Origin: an uncultured Clostridium sp.
Lineage (GTDB): Bacteria; Bacillota; Clostridia; Lachnospirales; Lachnospiraceae
Assembly (NCBI GenBank): GCA_937902905.1
Contig: CALELW010000135.1
Coordinates: 1-21,726, forward strand
DNA length: 21,726 bases
Direction: 5' to 3'
The translations under genes were made by a program, and so were the position numbers. A model generated the notes under the pieces. The model worked only from the letters and a program-made list of their open reading frames with translations. It was not told the origin of the DNA and searched no databases. Positions within the stretch are counted from its first letter, which is position 1. Each line of letters opens with the position of its first letter. Positions 13,916 through 21,119 of the stretch are shown one piece after another.

Positions 13916-15058
13916 TCATTTATTTGGTTTTAGATACAGGGAACCAATCAGTGATACAAACGGCACCGCCAAAATGATTCCGATGGTTCCCGATATTCCT
14001 CTTAATAGTTCAATTCCGATTGAATACATATTTATCATTTGGTTGTACGGATACGAATACGCATAAATCATAATCATCGTATTCAAGGAACTTCCGGTAA
14101 AAGCAAGGATTAATGTATTTGACATCGTTCCCATCATATCTTTTCCGACATGAATTCCGGATTTGAATAATTCCTTTTTGCTAATCTCAGGATTCCTGTC
14201 ATGAATTTCCTGTATCGTACTGGAAATGGACATTGCCACATCCATAACAGCTCCTAAAGAAGCAATCAAAATACCGGAGTATAACAGGTCTCCTACCTGT
14301 AATTTACAATTCTGAGCCACATAAATCAGATTTTCAATTTCTTCGGTGTTGTATCCGGATATGTGTGACAATTTTCCAAATAGCATGGCGATAATTCCGG
14401 ATACCGCGACTCCCATAATTGTTCCTACCGTGGCACATACGGTTTTCTTTGTAAATCCGCCGATTAACAGAAGTGATACAATGGTAATCAGACAAACGAC
14501 TGCAATCGTTAAAGGAAATGGGCTCGCTCCCTCATAAAGCAGGGGAAGGTATAAACCGATGATACATATAAAGGTAAATACCAGAGCGATAGCGGAGTAA
14601 ATTCCTCGTTTTCCACCGATGAGACAAAGTATCAGTAAAAATAATCCGATTAAAGCATACATGACATACTCTCTGTCGTAGTTATACACATTGGCATTGA
14701 TTACATCACCATATGCACTAACCTGTACAATTACTTTTGTTCCAACCTGACAATTTGCCCCGTACAAATAACCATTTAGATTATTTGCTTCTACGGTTTT
14801 TCCCTTGTGGGAGCCGGATGTGATTTTTACTTTCACATCCTGGCTTCCCGCCATCTCTCCTTCACCGGTATTATTTCCACCGCTGTTTCCTTTTACAATT
14901 TCCACCACAGTGGCTTTGGCATACTCTAAACCATCTTCGCTAATCAGTGGTGTCTTTTTCACCGAACTGCTTACGTACCAGATGATACCAAACAATACCA
15001 AAAGTGCTGCAGCCGTGCCAATGATTTCAATTGCTTTCTTCTTCGTTATCCGCTCCAT
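13916..15058 (-). CDS. YibE/F family membrane protein
   Basis: A 380-residue membrane protein of the YibE/F family, whose biochemical role is not established. One N-terminal anchor (residues ~12-30) is followed by a ~100-residue soluble domain containing a small-barrel-like stretch (D-V-K-V-K-I-T-S-G-S-H-K-G-K) and then about seven hydrophobic segments. G-A-V-M-D-V-A-M-S-I-S-S-T is a typical conserved stretch. The start is uncertain: ATG at 15058 is 13 nt from a weak AGG, while an in-frame TTG at 15067 is only 4 nt from it. The stop of the phosphatase gene (TAG at 15073-15075) overlaps this region, so translation is probably coupled. It sits between a secreted phosphatase and pstS, which suggests a part in phosphate scavenging; this is inference from position. 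Confidence 0.85.
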   Translation of the reverse strand: MERITKKKAIEIIGTAAALLVLFGIIWYVSSSVKKTPLISEDGLEYAKATVVEIVKGNSGGNNTGEGEMAGSQDVKVKITSGSHKGKTVEANNLNGYLYGANCQVGTKVIVQVSAYGDVINANVYNYDREYVMYALIGLFLLILCLIGGKRGIYSAIALVFTFICIIGLYLPLLYEGASPFPLTIAVVCLITIVSLLLIGGFTKKTVCATVGTIMGVAVSGIIAMLFGKLSHISGYNTEEIENLIYVAQNCKLQVGDLLYSGILIASLGAVMDVAMSISSTIQEIHDRNPEISKKELFKSGIHVGKDMMGTMSNTLILAFTGSSLNTMIMIYAYSYPYNQMINMYSIGIELLRGISGTIGIILAVPFVSLIGSLYLKPNK

Positions 15059-15072
15059 ATAATTCAATCATC

Positions 15073-17202
15073 CTATCTTGTAACTTTCACTTTAAAGGTT
15101 TTCTTTAATGTACCTGCTTTTACTGTGATTGTTACGGTTTTCTTTGTATACTTCTTCGCCGTTACTTTACCGGCTGCACTTACCTTCACATACTTTTTGT
15201 TGGAAGATTTGTAAGTAACTTTTTTCTTTGTGTTGGTTCTCTTAGTTGTGATTTTAAAGGATTTGCCTTTTTTCAGTTTCACCGTTTTACCGGCAATGGA
15301 TTTTTTACCTTTTTTAATCGTAAGTGCTGCCTTTTTCACTGTGGTCTTAGCAGCCGGCTCACCATCATCCAAATCCAAATCATCATCACCGTAGGAACTC
15401 ACTACTTTGTATTCCACATTGTCAATTGCTTTTTTCAAGTTTGCATATGCTGTGTCATAGGTAGCTGCCGGAATCTTTGTTGTCAAATCCGGAAGCAGTG
15501 TCTTGTCTAACAAACTTGAGAATCCTGCACGAAGTGTCGTCGTTGTCGTATCACCAAGTTTAGAAGCGAATTCACCCTGTGCATATCCATAGTAGTTCAA
15601 TGGGTCTTTGGCATTGTCCGCATTGTTTGTCTTGTCATAAAGTGCAGACAATTTTTCAGCTCCCTTATCCTTTGATGTGGATGCAACAATCTCTTTCAAA
15701 ACTTTCACTGCATCATCTACTTTTTTCAAAGAATCTTCGCTGTATACGGAACTGCTTAATCCTTCTGCTTTTTTGATCAACTGCTGTGCCGAATCTTTTT
15801 TGCTTTCTTTTTTAATGGTAAATGGTTTTGCATATTCAGCACCTGTATAATCAAAAGTCTTGATTGTAAATGCCTGATCCGAAAAATCAATGGTCGAATA
15901 GGTCGGAAGCTGATTGTTGGAACGCTCTGCGATGTAATACTGTTTCTGCGTAGCTAAGTTATAGAACTTAGAACCACTGGCAGAACCTGCCGCAATATAC
16001 AGTGTTCCTTCCGGATTTGTTGCCGAATCCTGTCCGTATTCAATTGCAGTACCATCAATAATCTGATAGGTTCTTGCATAACTGTGGTCATGACCGGTTA
16101 AGCAGACATCAATGTCATACTTATCCATAAGTGGCGCAAAAATTGTACGAAGATTTGCTCCATCAAAGTCGGAGTGCGGCTGTCCGGAACCATAAATATC
16201 ATGGTGGAAGGATACCACTTTCCATTTCGCATTTGGTGCGCTTTTAATTGCCTTTTCCATCAGTTTGCTGTGCTCTGCCGCATTACGGTTATTACTATTC
16301 AAAACAATGTATAGTACATCGCCATAGCTGAAGTAGTAATCACTTCCGGAGTTCGTTGCTCCCAAATTATCCTCTATATTTGGGTTGTTGTAATGATACT
16401 TGTAATCCGTTCCTTTGCTCTCATGGTTTCCGATGGAAGAAGCAAGCGGCAGATTACGAAGTACCGATGGATATAAGAAACCGGCGTACTCGCTCTCTCT
16501 TACATTCTTTGTATCTGCTTCATCTGCTGCAGCATAATCAATCTGGTCACCTACTGACAGTACAAAACTGGCATCTCCATCTTTTTTCTTTGCCGTCTCC
16601 AATGTTTTGTTCCAGTTGTAAGTATCAACCGCGATATTTACATCATCAATTGTTCCCTGTCCTTCGGAACCGGATGCACCAACCTGCGGGTCACCTACCA
16701 GCCAGATTTTGTAAGAAGAAAAATCTTTTGTCTGATATTTTTCTGCCTTACTCCATGTCGTTCCGTCATTGGAATAGCTATAGTAATAGGTAGTATTTTT
16801 CTCCAATGCGCCTTTTATGGATACTTTGTTGGAAGCTTTGTAAGTCTCCACACTATTGGAACGGTTGATATCGGTAACTGTGCCGTCATATACTTTGGCG
16901 TCGGATAAATCTTCTTTCTTTCCTAATTTTACTTTTGCTAATCCTTTTGTTTTGGAATACCAGCAAAAATTCAAATCTTTCTCAGTTGCGCCCGGTGTCA
17001 ATACAATTTTACCGGAATCAATGGACTCTTTTCCTGTCCAAGTGCTGTCTTTCCATGTCTGGTACTCACTGACTGCTTTTGTGTCTGCTGTCAACGTGCT
17101 TTTTTCTGTTGTCTCTCCATAGGCTCCTGCCTGAATGGGATTTAAGGTCAGACTCAATACTGCCAACGCAGAAAAAGCAATTACTCTGTTCATTCTTTTC
17201 AT
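15073..17202 (-). CDS. Secreted purple-acid-phosphatase-like metallophosphoesterase with BIG2 domain
   Basis: A 709-residue exported enzyme. GGAGG lies 5 nt before the ATG at 17202, and a signal peptide follows (M-K-R-M-N-R plus a hydrophobic run to about residue 27). Residues ~45-145 form a Fn3-like N-terminal domain typical of purple acid phosphatases. The dinuclear-metal catalytic motifs are G-D-P-Q (170-173), G-D-Q-I-D-Y (218-223), G-N-H-E (258-261), F-H-H-D (332-335) and G-H-D-H-S-Y (370-375). A helical linker and an acidic stretch (D-D-D-L-D-L-D-D) follow, then a lysine-rich BIG2 domain (~638-709). It should release phosphate from extracellular esters. It is the first gene of the operon leading into pstS-pstC-pstA-pstB, so freed phosphate would be taken up directly. 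The exact substrate is open. Confidence 0.92.
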   Translation of the reverse strand: MKRMNRVIAFSALAVLSLTLNPIQAGAYGETTEKSTLTADTKAVSEYQTWKDSTWTGKESIDSGKIVLTPGATEKDLNFCWYSKTKGLAKVKLGKKEDLSDAKVYDGTVTDINRSNSVETYKASNKVSIKGALEKNTTYYYSYSNDGTTWSKAEKYQTKDFSSYKIWLVGDPQVGASGSEGQGTIDDVNIAVDTYNWNKTLETAKKKDGDASFVLSVGDQIDYAAADEADTKNVRESEYAGFLYPSVLRNLPLASSIGNHESKGTDYKYHYNNPNIEDNLGATNSGSDYYFSYGDVLYIVLNSNNRNAAEHSKLMEKAIKSAPNAKWKVVSFHHDIYGSGQPHSDFDGANLRTIFAPLMDKYDIDVCLTGHDHSYARTYQIIDGTAIEYGQDSATNPEGTLYIAAGSASGSKFYNLATQKQYYIAERSNNQLPTYSTIDFSDQAFTIKTFDYTGAEYAKPFTIKKESKKDSAQQLIKKAEGLSSSVYSEDSLKKVDDAVKVLKEIVASTSKDKGAEKLSALYDKTNNADNAKDPLNYYGYAQGEFASKLGDTTTTTLRAGFSSLLDKTLLPDLTTKIPAATYDTAYANLKKAIDNVEYKVVSSYGDDDLDLDDGEPAAKTTVKKAALTIKKGKKSIAGKTVKLKKGKSFKITTKRTNTKKKVTYKSSNKKYVKVSAAGKVTAKKYTKKTVTITVKAGTLKKTFKVKVTR

Positions 17203-17221
17203 TTTTACCTCCATTTTTTCC

Positions 17222-17237
17222 TGCCACGGATGTGGCA
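17222..17237 (-). promoter_or_regulatory. Leader hairpin upstream of the phosphatase gene
   Basis: TGCCAC, loop, GTGGCA: a 6-bp perfect hairpin in the presumed 5' leader, 20 nt before the start codon and close to the GGAGG. It could modulate translation; there is no known riboswitch fold around it that I recognise. Confidence 0.4.
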
Positions 17238-17284
17238 CATTCTTATTCTGCATTTCCTTTGTTACAATCTCATCTTAAAATTTC

Positions 17285-17313
17285 ATTGTAAAATCCACTA
17301 CCTAAGAAAAGTA
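17285..17313 (-). promoter_or_regulatory. Candidate promoter of the phosphatase-yibEF-pst operon
   Basis: A good -10 TACAAT (17285-17290) on the minus strand has only a poor -35 at 17 bp (TACTTT, 17308-17313). A weak -35 is what one expects of a promoter that needs an activator such as PhoP/PhoB. The DNA upstream is T-rich, but I cannot define a convincing Pho box. Confidence 0.45.
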
Positions 17314-17346
17314 AAAAATATGAAAAATGTTTTCAAAAAAGAAGGC

Positions 17347-17403
17347 ATCAAAAAAAGCCCCTAAACTGCCCAAAAAATCGATTTCAAGGCAATCCGAGGC
17401 TTT
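17347..17403 (-). terminator. Rho-independent terminator after the MATE gene
   Basis: On the minus strand AAAGCCTC (17396-17403) pairs with GGGGCTTT, and GCC pairs with GGC further in. Six or more T follow (17350-17356). It begins about 17 nt past the stop codon at 17420. Confidence 0.75.
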
Positions 17404-17419
17404 CCTTTTGTAAAATTCT

Positions 17420-18778
17420 CTAATTTAACTTTGCAAGTATTTTCTTAAATTGAATCGTAAACAAAACAGCAGTAAAGGTAACGGCAAACACGTCTGCAAC
17501 CGGTTCTGCCAGATACACCGCAAAGGTCTGGTCCACAAAAAGCTGCGGCAGAATATAAATAAGCGGAATTAACAAAACAAATTTTCTCAACACCGCTACA
17601 ATAATTGAACAAACAGCACTTCCAATTGAGACAAACGTCATCTGGCAGGCAATCTGAATACCGAAAATAAACAATGCCCCACAATATACACGTAATGCCT
17701 GGGAAGTAAAATCAAGCAAAGTGGCATCGCTTGTAAACATGCCCACAAAAAGACGCGGGATGATTAAAATAAATGCCCACAAAACAACAGAGTATACTAA
17801 ACTAATTATTAGCAGCAAACGAAAACTTTTTTTCACACGCTCACGATTTTTTGCTCCATAATTATAACTGGTAATCGGCTGTGCCCCTTGGCCAAGCCCT
17901 TGCAGCGGAAGCATCGCAAACTGCATCACACTTGTTAAAATTGTCATCGCACCGACCGCCAAATCTCCTCCGTAAGCAAGTAACGACGAATTAAAACAGA
18001 CCGAAATGACACTCTCACTTGCCTGCATGATAAATGCAGAAAGTCCCAATGCAAGGCACGGAAGCACCAAACCAAAATCCACTCGAAGATTTTTTCTTTT
18101 GAGGCGGAGAATCGTTTTCTCACCACATAGAAAATGAATTACCCACACACAGGAAATTCCCTGCGATAAAATAGTAGCAAGTGCAGCTCCTCTTACTCCC
18201 ATATGAAACCCATAAATAAAAACAGGATCCAATACAATATTAGTCACTGCACCTATCATTACCGTAAACATACCGGTCTTTGCAAATCCCTGTGCCGTAA
18301 TAAATGCATTCATTCCCAAGGTCAGCTGTACAAAAAGTGTGCCAAATGCATACAAACTCATATACGAATTTGCATACGAAATTGTATTTTCACTTGCTCC
18401 AAAAGCAAGAAGCAAATCTTTATTCCAAACCAGAATAACTACCGTCAAAATAAGAGAAATCACTACCTGCACCGTAACGCAGCCACCAAGAATCTTCTCT
18501 GCCGACTCATGCTCTCCCTTTCCCATTGCAATCGAAGCACGCGGTGCACCACCGGAACTGATTAACGCTGCAAACGCTGACACAATCATAATCAATGGCA
18601 TGCACACTCCAACCCCGGTCAGTGCAAGACTTCCGTCTCCCGGCATATGTCCAATATAAATGCGGTCAACAATGTTATAGAGCATATTCACAAGCTGTGC
18701 AATAACCGTTGGCACTGCCAGTTTAAAAAGCAGTTTTCCCACCGGCTCCGTTCCAAGAAAAGTTTTGTCCTGTTTCAT
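17420..18778 (-). CDS. MATE family efflux transporter (MepA-like branch)
   Basis: A 452-residue multidrug exporter of the cytoplasmic membrane with about 12 hydrophobic segments. The N-terminus reads P-V-G-K-L-L-F-K-L-A-V-P-T-V-I-A-Q-L-V-N, then N-I-V-D-R-I-Y-I-G-H, the pattern of the MepA-like Clostridia branch. The second half has L-P-L-Q-G-L-G-Q-G-A-Q-P-I, another landmark. It is a different subfamily from the MATE protein at the left of the window. GAAGGAAAC precedes the ATG. It has its own promoter and terminator and so is a single-gene unit. Two copies of the palindromic repeat lie just upstream of the promoter. The transported compound is unknown. Confidence 0.92.
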   Translation of the reverse strand: MKQDKTFLGTEPVGKLLFKLAVPTVIAQLVNMLYNIVDRIYIGHMPGDGSLALTGVGVCMPLIMIVSAFAALISSGGAPRASIAMGKGEHESAEKILGGCVTVQVVISLILTVVILVWNKDLLLAFGASENTISYANSYMSLYAFGTLFVQLTLGMNAFITAQGFAKTGMFTVMIGAVTNIVLDPVFIYGFHMGVRGAALATILSQGISCVWVIHFLCGEKTILRLKRKNLRVDFGLVLPCLALGLSAFIMQASESVISVCFNSSLLAYGGDLAVGAMTILTSVMQFAMLPLQGLGQGAQPITSYNYGAKNRERVKKSFRLLLIISLVYSVVLWAFILIIPRLFVGMFTSDATLLDFTSQALRVYCGALFIFGIQIACQMTFVSIGSAVCSIIVAVLRKFVLLIPLIYILPQLFVDQTFAVYLAEPVADVFAVTFTAVLFTIQFKKILAKLN

Positions 18779-18820
18779 ATTATTATGTTTCCTTCTTTCT
18801 ATCTTTTTGCAATAGAACTA

Positions 18821-18849
18821 ATTGTAGACGAAAAACGGGTGGCATGCAA
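18821..18849 (-). promoter_or_regulatory. Promoter of the second MATE gene
   Basis: Minus-strand TTGCAT (18844-18849), 17 bp, TACAAT (18821-18826). A possible second, hybrid promoter lies upstream: TTGATA within the outer end of repeat copy 3 (18870-18875), 17 bp from TATCTT (18847-18852). Confidence 0.65.
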
Positions 18850-18861
18850 GATATTTAATAA

Positions 18862-19085
18862 AAAAATTTGTATCAAGTGGTTGCTGGTATTTTTAGTTTC
18901 CGTAATTTAAGTAGAAAAGCTTTGCGTCTCGCGGGTGCTCCCGCTCGTTGAGTGCGTAGCGGTATGGGCACTGAAACTACCAGTGCTCCATACCGACGTA
19001 CTCAAAACCCACGAGTCACAAAGCTTTTCTACTTAAATTACTGGAATCCTAATAAATAACAGTAAACATTCAATACAAAATTTTT
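18862..19085 (-). repeat. Palindromic repeat family, copy 3 (most complete)
   Basis: The outer inverted repeat (about 18862-18893 with 19050-19085) reads TTTGTAT, then TGG, TTGCTGG in the left arm and is complementary at roughly three quarters of positions. The inner stem is a perfect 21-bp inverted repeat, 18904-18924 with 19019-19039. On the minus strand the conserved core follows: GTGGGTTTTGAGTACGTCGG, the apical hairpin GAGCACTG, GTAGTTT, CAGTGCCC (18966-18989), and CATACCGCTACGCACTCAAC. The inner unit alone is 18894-19050. Confidence 0.88.
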
Positions 19086-19133
19086 ACTCCTTAATGTTGT
19101 TCTCCGTTGTTTTATACAATATGACGCAATTGA

Positions 19134-19412
19134 TTTGTGTCAAGTGTTCGCTGGTACTCTATTTTGATTCCAGTAATTCGGCAGAATATCTTTAGGTCTT
19201 GTGGGTTTTGAGTACGTCGGTATGAGTTGCAAGAAGTCCGGTGGACTTCTGTTATGCAACGACCGAAGCGGAGCGGAGACCTCTGGTAGTTTCAGTGCCC
19301 ATACCGCTACGTACTCAACGAGTGAGAACGCCCACAAGGCATAAAGAGATTCTGCCAAATTACGGAAACTAATAAAGTCCCACCAAACACCTACCTGAAA
19401 TTGTTTTGACAT
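19134..19412 (+). repeat. Palindromic repeat family, copy 4 (with extra hairpin)
   Basis: The outer left end TTTGTGTCAAGTGTTCGCTGG (19134-19154) is nearly identical to copy 1; its right partner near 19403-19412 is weak. The inner unit runs from GATTCCAGTAATT (19166) to TTACGGAAACTA (19371). The inner stem 19175-19194 pairs with 19342-19361 at 18 of 20 positions. The conserved core is present, but the 5' side of the apical hairpin is replaced by about 60 nt holding its own hairpin: GTTGCA, AGAAGTCC, GGT, GGACTTCT, TGCAAC (19226-19260). Confidence 0.85.
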
Positions 19413-19433
19413 ATTTATTTCTTACACTAAATC
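19406..19433 (+). promoter_or_regulatory. Candidate promoter of the sulfotransferase genes
   Basis: TTGACA (19406-19411), 16 bp, TAAATC (19428-19433). The -10 is weak. The -35 hexamer lies in what looks like the outer right end of repeat copy 4. Confidence 0.45.
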
Positions 19434-19460
19434 CATCATTACATGAAAAGGAGTACACGC

Positions 19461-21119
19461 ATGAAAAGAAAAGCACTTTGGATAAGTATCATTGGTATTC
19501 TTTTAATTGGTTTTTCCTGTTTGTTTTGCTACCGCTATTTTAACAGGCAGAAACAAATCGAGCAAAAAAAGCATACCGGTTTAGTCAGTGAAGATTTTCC
19601 GGTTCAGGATATCAAACACCAAAGCAAAAATATTTATGAGAATGCTTACCAGACAGAAGCAGACAACCAGCTTCAAAATATGAAAAACAATAATTCCTAC
19701 ACAATCGAAGAGCCACTTCTTGTCTGGAATCCTTATGGCACAAATACCGGTTCCTTCTATTATTATGGTAAATCCGAACAAGATAGTTATGCCGTCTGTG
19801 AAGTTACCTGCAATAAAGGAAGTGTCATCAAACACCGCTTGAAAAATGATTCCGATTCCGGCGTGACAAAAACACATGAATACTTAATTACAGGATTGGC
19901 ACCGGGGCTTAAAAATCGTTTTTCCCTTGCTTTTTATGACGCAGAAAACAATTTGATTCATACCTATCAATATACTGTAACACTAAAAAAAGATAAACAG
20001 ATTCCTGCCATTACCAAAGTGGAAAAAGGGAATAGCAAATCTTCTTTGACCGATGGACTTTTCGCTGTTTTGGGACATGATAAATCCAAGGCGAAAAATA
20101 TTTATTATTATGACAATAACGGTATCTGCCGGGGAAAAACACCATTGAACAACTACCGCACCGACCGTATTTTAACGATTGATGGAAAACTTGTCTACTC
20201 CTACAACCTCACAGACATTGCATTTGTGAATCGTCTGGGAAAAGTCGAAAAGACACTTTCTCTTGGCAAATATGAACTTCATCATGACTTTATGTACGAT
20301 GAAAAACGAAATGAACTTTTATGTCTTGTCAATGACACTGACAAAGATACGATTGAAGATGTTCTGATTTCCGTCAATATTGAAACCGGAAAAGTAAAAA
20401 AACTGGTCGATTTTGAGAAAATAATGAAGTCCATGAGAAAGCGCTCCGTACAGCGTAAAGGTGGAAAAAATACATATGGCGGAACTGAGCTTGACTGGCT
20501 CCATTTGAATTCTCTGGATATGATTAATGATAAAGATGCCGTATTCAGCAGCCGGGAAGAAAGCGTAATTATTAAAATCAATAATATTTATGAGAATCCT
20601 TCCATCGACTACTTAATCCACAGTGGCTCTCTTTATAAAGGAACCAAATATGAAAAACTGCTATTAAAACAAAAAGGAAACTTCGTCGGACATGCCGGTC
20701 AGCACACGATTACGGTAGAACACGATGCTTCACTGTCAAACGGACAATATTATTTATTTATGTACAATAACAACTTTGGCAGTGCCAAAACGCTTCCTCA
20801 GTTTGACTGGAGCCTCTATCCGGGCGTGGGCACTTACCGCGAAGGAACTGCCTCCTATTTTTGCAAATATTTAGTCGATGAAAACAAAAAAACATACGAA
20901 TTGGTTCAGCAGTTCTCCGTTCCGTATTCCAGTGTTGTCAGCGGAGTAAATTATATTGGAAATAACATCACATTCAGCAGCGGCATGGACCACACTTACG
21001 GCGAATACGATAAACAAGGAAACATGATTTGTACTTATACTTATGCCGCAAAGCGATACGCTTACCGCGTAATAAAGTATGATTTTACTGATGTATACTA
21101 TGAAAAGGAGGCAACCTGA
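19461..21119 (+). CDS. Aryl-sulfate sulfotransferase (ASST) family protein
   Basis: A 552-residue protein of the arylsulfotransferase family, which moves sulfate from one phenolic sulfate ester to another phenol without PAPS. I start at the ATG at 19461 because AAAAGGAG lies 7 nt upstream; the in-frame ATG at 19443 has none. A single hydrophobic anchor (about residues 6-24) places the enzyme outside the membrane. Residues ~80-180 form the N-terminal beta domain. Propeller motifs follow: Y-E-L-H-H-D-F-M-Y-D, D-W-L-H-L-N-S-L-D, and G-Q-H-T-I-T-V-E-H-D with H415 as the likely sulfate-accepting histidine by analogy with the Q-H of E. coli ASST. A paralogue starts on its last base. No dsb-type partner gene is visible in this window. 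Confidence 0.88.
   Translation: MKRKALWISIIGILLIGFSCLFCYRYFNRQKQIEQKKHTGLVSEDFPVQDIKHQSKNIYENAYQTEADNQLQNMKNNNSYTIEEPLLVWNPYGTNTGSFYYYGKSEQDSYAVCEVTCNKGSVIKHRLKNDSDSGVTKTHEYLITGLAPGLKNRFSLAFYDAENNLIHTYQYTVTLKKDKQIPAITKVEKGNSKSSLTDGLFAVLGHDKSKAKNIYYYDNNGICRGKTPLNNYRTDRILTIDGKLVYSYNLTDIAFVNRLGKVEKTLSLGKYELHHDFMYDEKRNELLCLVNDTDKDTIEDVLISVNIETGKVKKLVDFEKIMKSMRKRSVQRKGGKNTYGGTELDWLHLNSLDMINDKDAVFSSREESVIIKINNIYENPSIDYLIHSGSLYKGTKYEKLLLKQKGNFVGHAGQHTITVEHDASLSNGQYYLFMYNNNFGSAKTLPQFDWSLYPGVGTYREGTASYFCKYLVDENKKTYELVQQFSVPYSSVVSGVNYIGNNITFSSGMDHTYGEYDKQGNMICTYTYAAKRYAYRVIKYDFTDVYYEKEAT

Noticed and set aside
18894..19050. Repeat copies as ordinary rho-independent terminators
   Set aside because: The stems are far longer than terminators, lack a U-tract directly after the stem, and copies 3 and 4 lie between divergent genes where no transcript needs to end.
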